Positions 61,117 to 64,000 of a stretch of DNA of 64,000 nt are shown piece by piece. The number at the start of each line of letters is the position of its first letter. Position 1 is the stretch's first letter. The stretch is from Telmatactis stephensoni. Taxonomy: Eukaryota; Cnidaria; Anthozoa; Actiniaria; Isophelliidae. The position numbers and the translations under genes were made by a program. The stretch is taken from contig JALIZF010001495.1 in NCBI GenBank assembly GCA_029948255.1, positions 248,001-312,000 on the forward strand, read 5' to 3'. A model generated the notes under the pieces. It ran no database searches. It was given only the letters and a program-made list of their open reading frames with translations, and was not told the origin of the DNA.

Positions 61117-62669
61117 TTAGTCGCCGCGAACATCGCACAGACATCAATACTGAGTTTCGCTCTCTTAGTATTATGGTCTCTTGGCACCGCTTTGTCAAAA
61201 TGGAGCAAATAAAGAACTCGAATGTTTTGTTTCTATGTTCCTTAACCGATAACTCCAATTGTAAACCATGCTGCTGCAAGGGCTTGGGACATCAGGGCAG
61301 AATGGGATCTCTCGAGTAGTCACTTGCTTTAATTACTGTTTTTAGTGTCGCTGTGGATATAATAAATGTAAATTGTTGTGTTTACAAAATGGTCGGACCA
61401 CTGAGTAATTTCTCGTTTTATCTAGCTTTCTTGTTAAGTTGGTGTAAATTTGGTGTATGTTTGCACTGACATTTTGAAAACGAAAACATGCTCTGACATT
61501 TTTACAGAAAAATGGTATAAAGTTTACGCAACAAACAGAAATATCGATGTGCATGTAATAAACAAATTACGCCACAGAAAATGTTTGCACGGTTTTTATA
61601 CACTCGTTGATGCGCATAACTCACTCGTTCATAATCTGTTCACATGCATTACAAGCACACCATCATTTTGATTCAAAGTTTATTTTTGTATTATTCTATA
61701 ACAATAATATAATTAAATACGAAATTTAGCCGATGATGAAGGACGATGAACACACACAGTTAAAGTGCGTATAAAGTCTAGCCAGAAATAATTTCTCTCA
61801 AAAGAACTTGACCTCTGAAACAAAAATATTTTGAAAAATGGGTCTTTCAATTTCTGTTGACCGGGAAAATTAAAAAGCGCTGCAAAGATGGAGAAAAAGC
61901 ACATTTTGGGCATCCTGTGCAAAAATTTGTGAGAACCCTTGGAGACTGAGAACCAGGAATAAAATTTTATTTAGACGCTATTATATTTAGTCTGCTACAA
62001 ATTCTACTACTTTGATATATCTATTTTTAGCTCTTTCTTTGAGTCTAAATGCCGTGATTCCGGACATTACGTCACAATGTGCCTTACATTACGTTACAAT
62101 GTCAAAATTTATTATCAACCAATTGCAAATGAGTTTATTATTAACCAAATTCGTCCCAGCCTTCCAAAGAATGCGGATTTTTGACTGGAGCGACAGCTTT
62201 GAACGGACGGATACACTGGAAAAAACCTTACATCTTTGATGTCGCTTTAATTATATTTCCCCAAGATACTCAACTTTTAAAAAATATACATTTTCGCTAG
62301 GGTTTGTAGGCACCTTAAGTCTAATGGTTCTGAATCGAACTTGGGCTACCTGTGTGCCAGAGCCCCTGTACTTGTAACCTGGCCTTCACTAAGTCTTCTA
62401 AAATTTTGCAGATACATTGTGACAAAACTCAAATTCCCGCTTATAAATTCCTCTTCTACCTGAAGTATTGTCTACTTTAGATCAATGAAATGACACAACG
62501 ATGTAAAAATATACATTTTTCAATAAGGAAACTGATTTCTGGCTGAACCACCTCTAGTAAACACCAGGCACTGTAGTAAAAGGAAAGCACAAGAACAAGA
62601 AAATATTTTCAAGTAGAAGGTACTAGTATTGAGACCGGATTTCATCGTTCTGGAGTTGAAGAAAAGAAA

Positions 62670-62681
62670 ATGAAGGAATGA
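62670..62681 (+). promoter_or_regulatory. minimal upstream ORF (three codons) before the DMTF1-like start
   Basis: ATG-AAG-GAA-TGA ends 6 nt before the main ATG at 62688. If it lies in the transcript leader it could lower translation of the main frame. That is inferred from position only. Confidence 0.35.
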
Positions 62682-62687
62682 AGAAAG

Positions 62688-63917
62688 ATGGAAAACGCAG
62701 ATAAGTCTTTGAAAAACAAGAAGAAACGTGCTGTTGGAATTAGTACCTCGAAAGTGAAGAAACTAAGGACCAGCCTCGAGAATAATGAAGAGATGGAAAA
62801 AAGTAATCAAAAGTTGAAACAAAACCCAAAAGCAAAGGGAAAGTCTGTGGATGATAATACTACAAATGATGAGTCTTTAAAAAAGCGAAAAAGAATGTCT
62901 ATAGATACTGTTAATCATTTGGAAAAGCAGGGGGAAGGGAGGAAGGAATGTCAACAAGAATTCACTTCAGAATGTGATCTGATGCATAATGTATGGCGTC
63001 CAAATGAAGAATTAACAAACAAACTGGGTTTAAAGATGGGAAGATGGTCAAAAAAGGAAGAGAGAATCCTTGCAGAAAACATGGATAGATTTCTTAAACA
63101 GCACAATATTACAGATCCTAAGAAGATAATATTTGCTTATCAAAATATAGAGTCAGAAGAAGGGAAAAAGTGGAAAGAGTTTGCCAAATCTACTGACTTT
63201 TACAGAGAACTTTCGAAAGGTCTAAAGAGAAGTCCCTTTTTTGTGTATAGAAAGGCTTTGCGTATATTTGATGATGCAAATTATCTTGGGAAGTATTCAG
63301 AGTCTGAGGATAAAGAGCTGTTAAGACTTGTGGCAGTTCATGGGAGAAATTGGGCCCTAATTGGAGGAATGATTGGGAGAAGTGGTATGTCTGTCTGTCA
63401 TCGATATGATTTGATCAAAGACAAGACAAATAATGGTCCATGGCAAGAGACTGAAAAAAGAACTCTTCATGAAGCAGTAAGAAAAGTAACTAGCACAAAG
63501 GAAGGTGAAGAAGTCTATTCTGGTATTAACTGGATGGCAGTTGCATCAATTGTTAAAACAAGAAATAATTTTCAGTGTAGAAAGAAATGGTTAGGAGATC
63601 TTTGTTGGAAGGACTGTAAACTTTATACAGTTGAAAATGTTTGGGGCCCAGAAAATGATGTGGAATTGATTGACAAAATATATAAAAGTCAAGTAACTGA
63701 AGAATGTGATATTGACTGGCTGTCTTTGATGAGAGATTTTGAAATGGCCCGATCACCACAATGGCTTAAACTAAAATTTTATGCCATAAAAAGAAAATGC
63801 TGTAAATCAATAGATTTTGAAGTGACCAACTTTGAAGACATTATTGAATATCTCTATAATGTGGTAGCAATTGATTTACAAAATCAAATGTTTCAACATC
63901 AGCACCAAAACAGTTGA
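62688..63917 (+). CDS. DMTF1-like (cyclin-D-binding Myb-like) protein, intronless
   Basis: One uninterrupted frame of 409 aa. Residues 1-100 are lysine-rich and disordered with nuclear-localisation-like clusters (KNKKKR, KKRKR). From about 118 come Myb/SANT-type repeats: GRWSKKEERILAENMDRF (118-135); the linker FYRELSKGLKRSPFFVYRKA; GKYSESEDKELLRL...NWALIGGMIGRS (201-232); GPWQETEKRTLHEAVRKV (250-267) with NWMAVASIVKTRNNFQCRKKW; and a last repeat with DIDWLSLMRDFEMARSPQWLKLKFYAIKRK. The RSPQWL block and the TSTKEGEEV...INW spacing match DMTF1 better than its relative TTF1. The long C-terminal activation region of vertebrate DMTF1 (about 760 aa) is absent. It probably binds DNA in the nucleus. 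The lack of introns suggests a retrocopy or a single-exon lineage. TTF1/Reb1-like function is the main alternative. Confidence 0.8.
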   Translation: MENADKSLKNKKKRAVGISTSKVKKLRTSLENNEEMEKSNQKLKQNPKAKGKSVDDNTTNDESLKKRKRMSIDTVNHLEKQGEGRKECQQEFTSECDLMHNVWRPNEELTNKLGLKMGRWSKKEERILAENMDRFLKQHNITDPKKIIFAYQNIESEEGKKWKEFAKSTDFYRELSKGLKRSPFFVYRKALRIFDDANYLGKYSESEDKELLRLVAVHGRNWALIGGMIGRSGMSVCHRYDLIKDKTNNGPWQETEKRTLHEAVRKVTSTKEGEEVYSGINWMAVASIVKTRNNFQCRKKWLGDLCWKDCKLYTVENVWGPENDVELIDKIYKSQVTEECDIDWLSLMRDFEMARSPQWLKLKFYAIKRKCCKSIDFEVTNFEDIIEYLYNVVAIDLQNQMFQHQHQNS

Positions 63918-64000
63918 TAAATTTACAATGATGTGCTCTTTTCCAGGATATGTATAGAGAGTCTTTTATTAACCTAAGGTATTATTTCAGTTTGTATCTA

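Larger units (their letters stand above)
57905..62687. other. gene-free stretch between the EGF cluster and the DMTF1-like gene
   Basis: Starts with the copied 5' flank of the PAN exon (57905-58160) and a second, exon-less copy of such flank (about 58790-59060). It also has family C hairpins (58395-58500 and 59092-59277), a 3-unit degenerate repeat (59914-60400), a pogo-like tip near 60422, a Harbinger-like MITE (60867-61116), and AT-rich sequence from 61320 to 62640 with nothing recognised. Confidence 0.55.

Noticed and set aside
60806..61319. Overlapping ORFs of 93-167 aa on both strands
   Set aside because: They run through the GC-rich foldback MITE 60867-61116; its stem keeps frames open on both strands and no domain is recognisable.
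62688..63917. Assignment as TTF1 (RNA polymerase I termination factor)
   Set aside because: Considered first because of the Myb repeats, but the RSPQWL block, the FYR...VYR linker and the spacing before INW fit DMTF1 better; TTF1 is kept only as an alternative.
1..64000. CRISPR arrays, bacterial operons, retroviral or other viral genes
   Set aside because: No spaced direct repeats, no compact operons and no viral polymerase, capsid or envelope frames were seen; the only retroelement trace is a 200-bp LINE 3' end.

Overview
The window is animal nuclear DNA. Genes are split by many GT-AG introns, intergenic DNA is AT-rich and crowded with short foldback transposons, and the proteins are metazoan: a cilium microtubule inner protein, a heteromeric amino-acid transporter light chain, and modular secreted proteins with EGF, D8C and C-type lectin domains. 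The mix (PAN/EGF arrays, an ALK-type glycine-rich domain, a D8C domain fused to a lectin domain) suggests a cnidarian, most likely an anthozoan such as a stony coral. That is an inference; no species marker is present.

Layout. 1-4.6 kb: repeats, no gene. 4.6-11.0 kb (+): complete 13-exon CFAP45 gene, 550 aa. 11.0-13.7 kb: repeats. 13.7-23.2 kb (+): complete 10-exon SLC7 light-chain gene closest to b(0,+)AT/SLC7A9, 495 aa. 23.2-27.3 kb: repeats and a tRNA-Lys-like SINE head. 27.3-57.9 kb (-): a cluster of secreted modular proteins. It holds (i) a complete PAN-EGF-6x cbEGF-glycine-rich gene, 690 aa; (ii) a broken first-exon copy; (iii) a complete D8C + C-type lectin gene, 278 aa; (iv) a second D8C unit with its own signal-peptide exon but no lectin exons after it; (v) a second PAN-EGF-4x cbEGF gene with no visible last exon of its own. 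57.9-62.7 kb: repeats. 62.7-63.9 kb (+): an intronless DMTF1-like Myb protein, 409 aa.

The most interesting region is the minus-strand cluster. Every boundary between its modules is phase 1, so PAN-EGF-cbEGF, D8C and lectin exons can be joined in many orders without losing frame. Three start exons (57904, 50488, 45369) lie upstream of a single lectin terminus (stop at 41634), and two of the three transcription units have no terminal exon of their own. Either they are incomplete duplicates, or they are alternative first modules that share one lectin end. Transposon insertions inside the duplicated segments leave matching filled and empty sites, which gives exact element boundaries and target duplications (TTAA, TA, and a 4-bp one).
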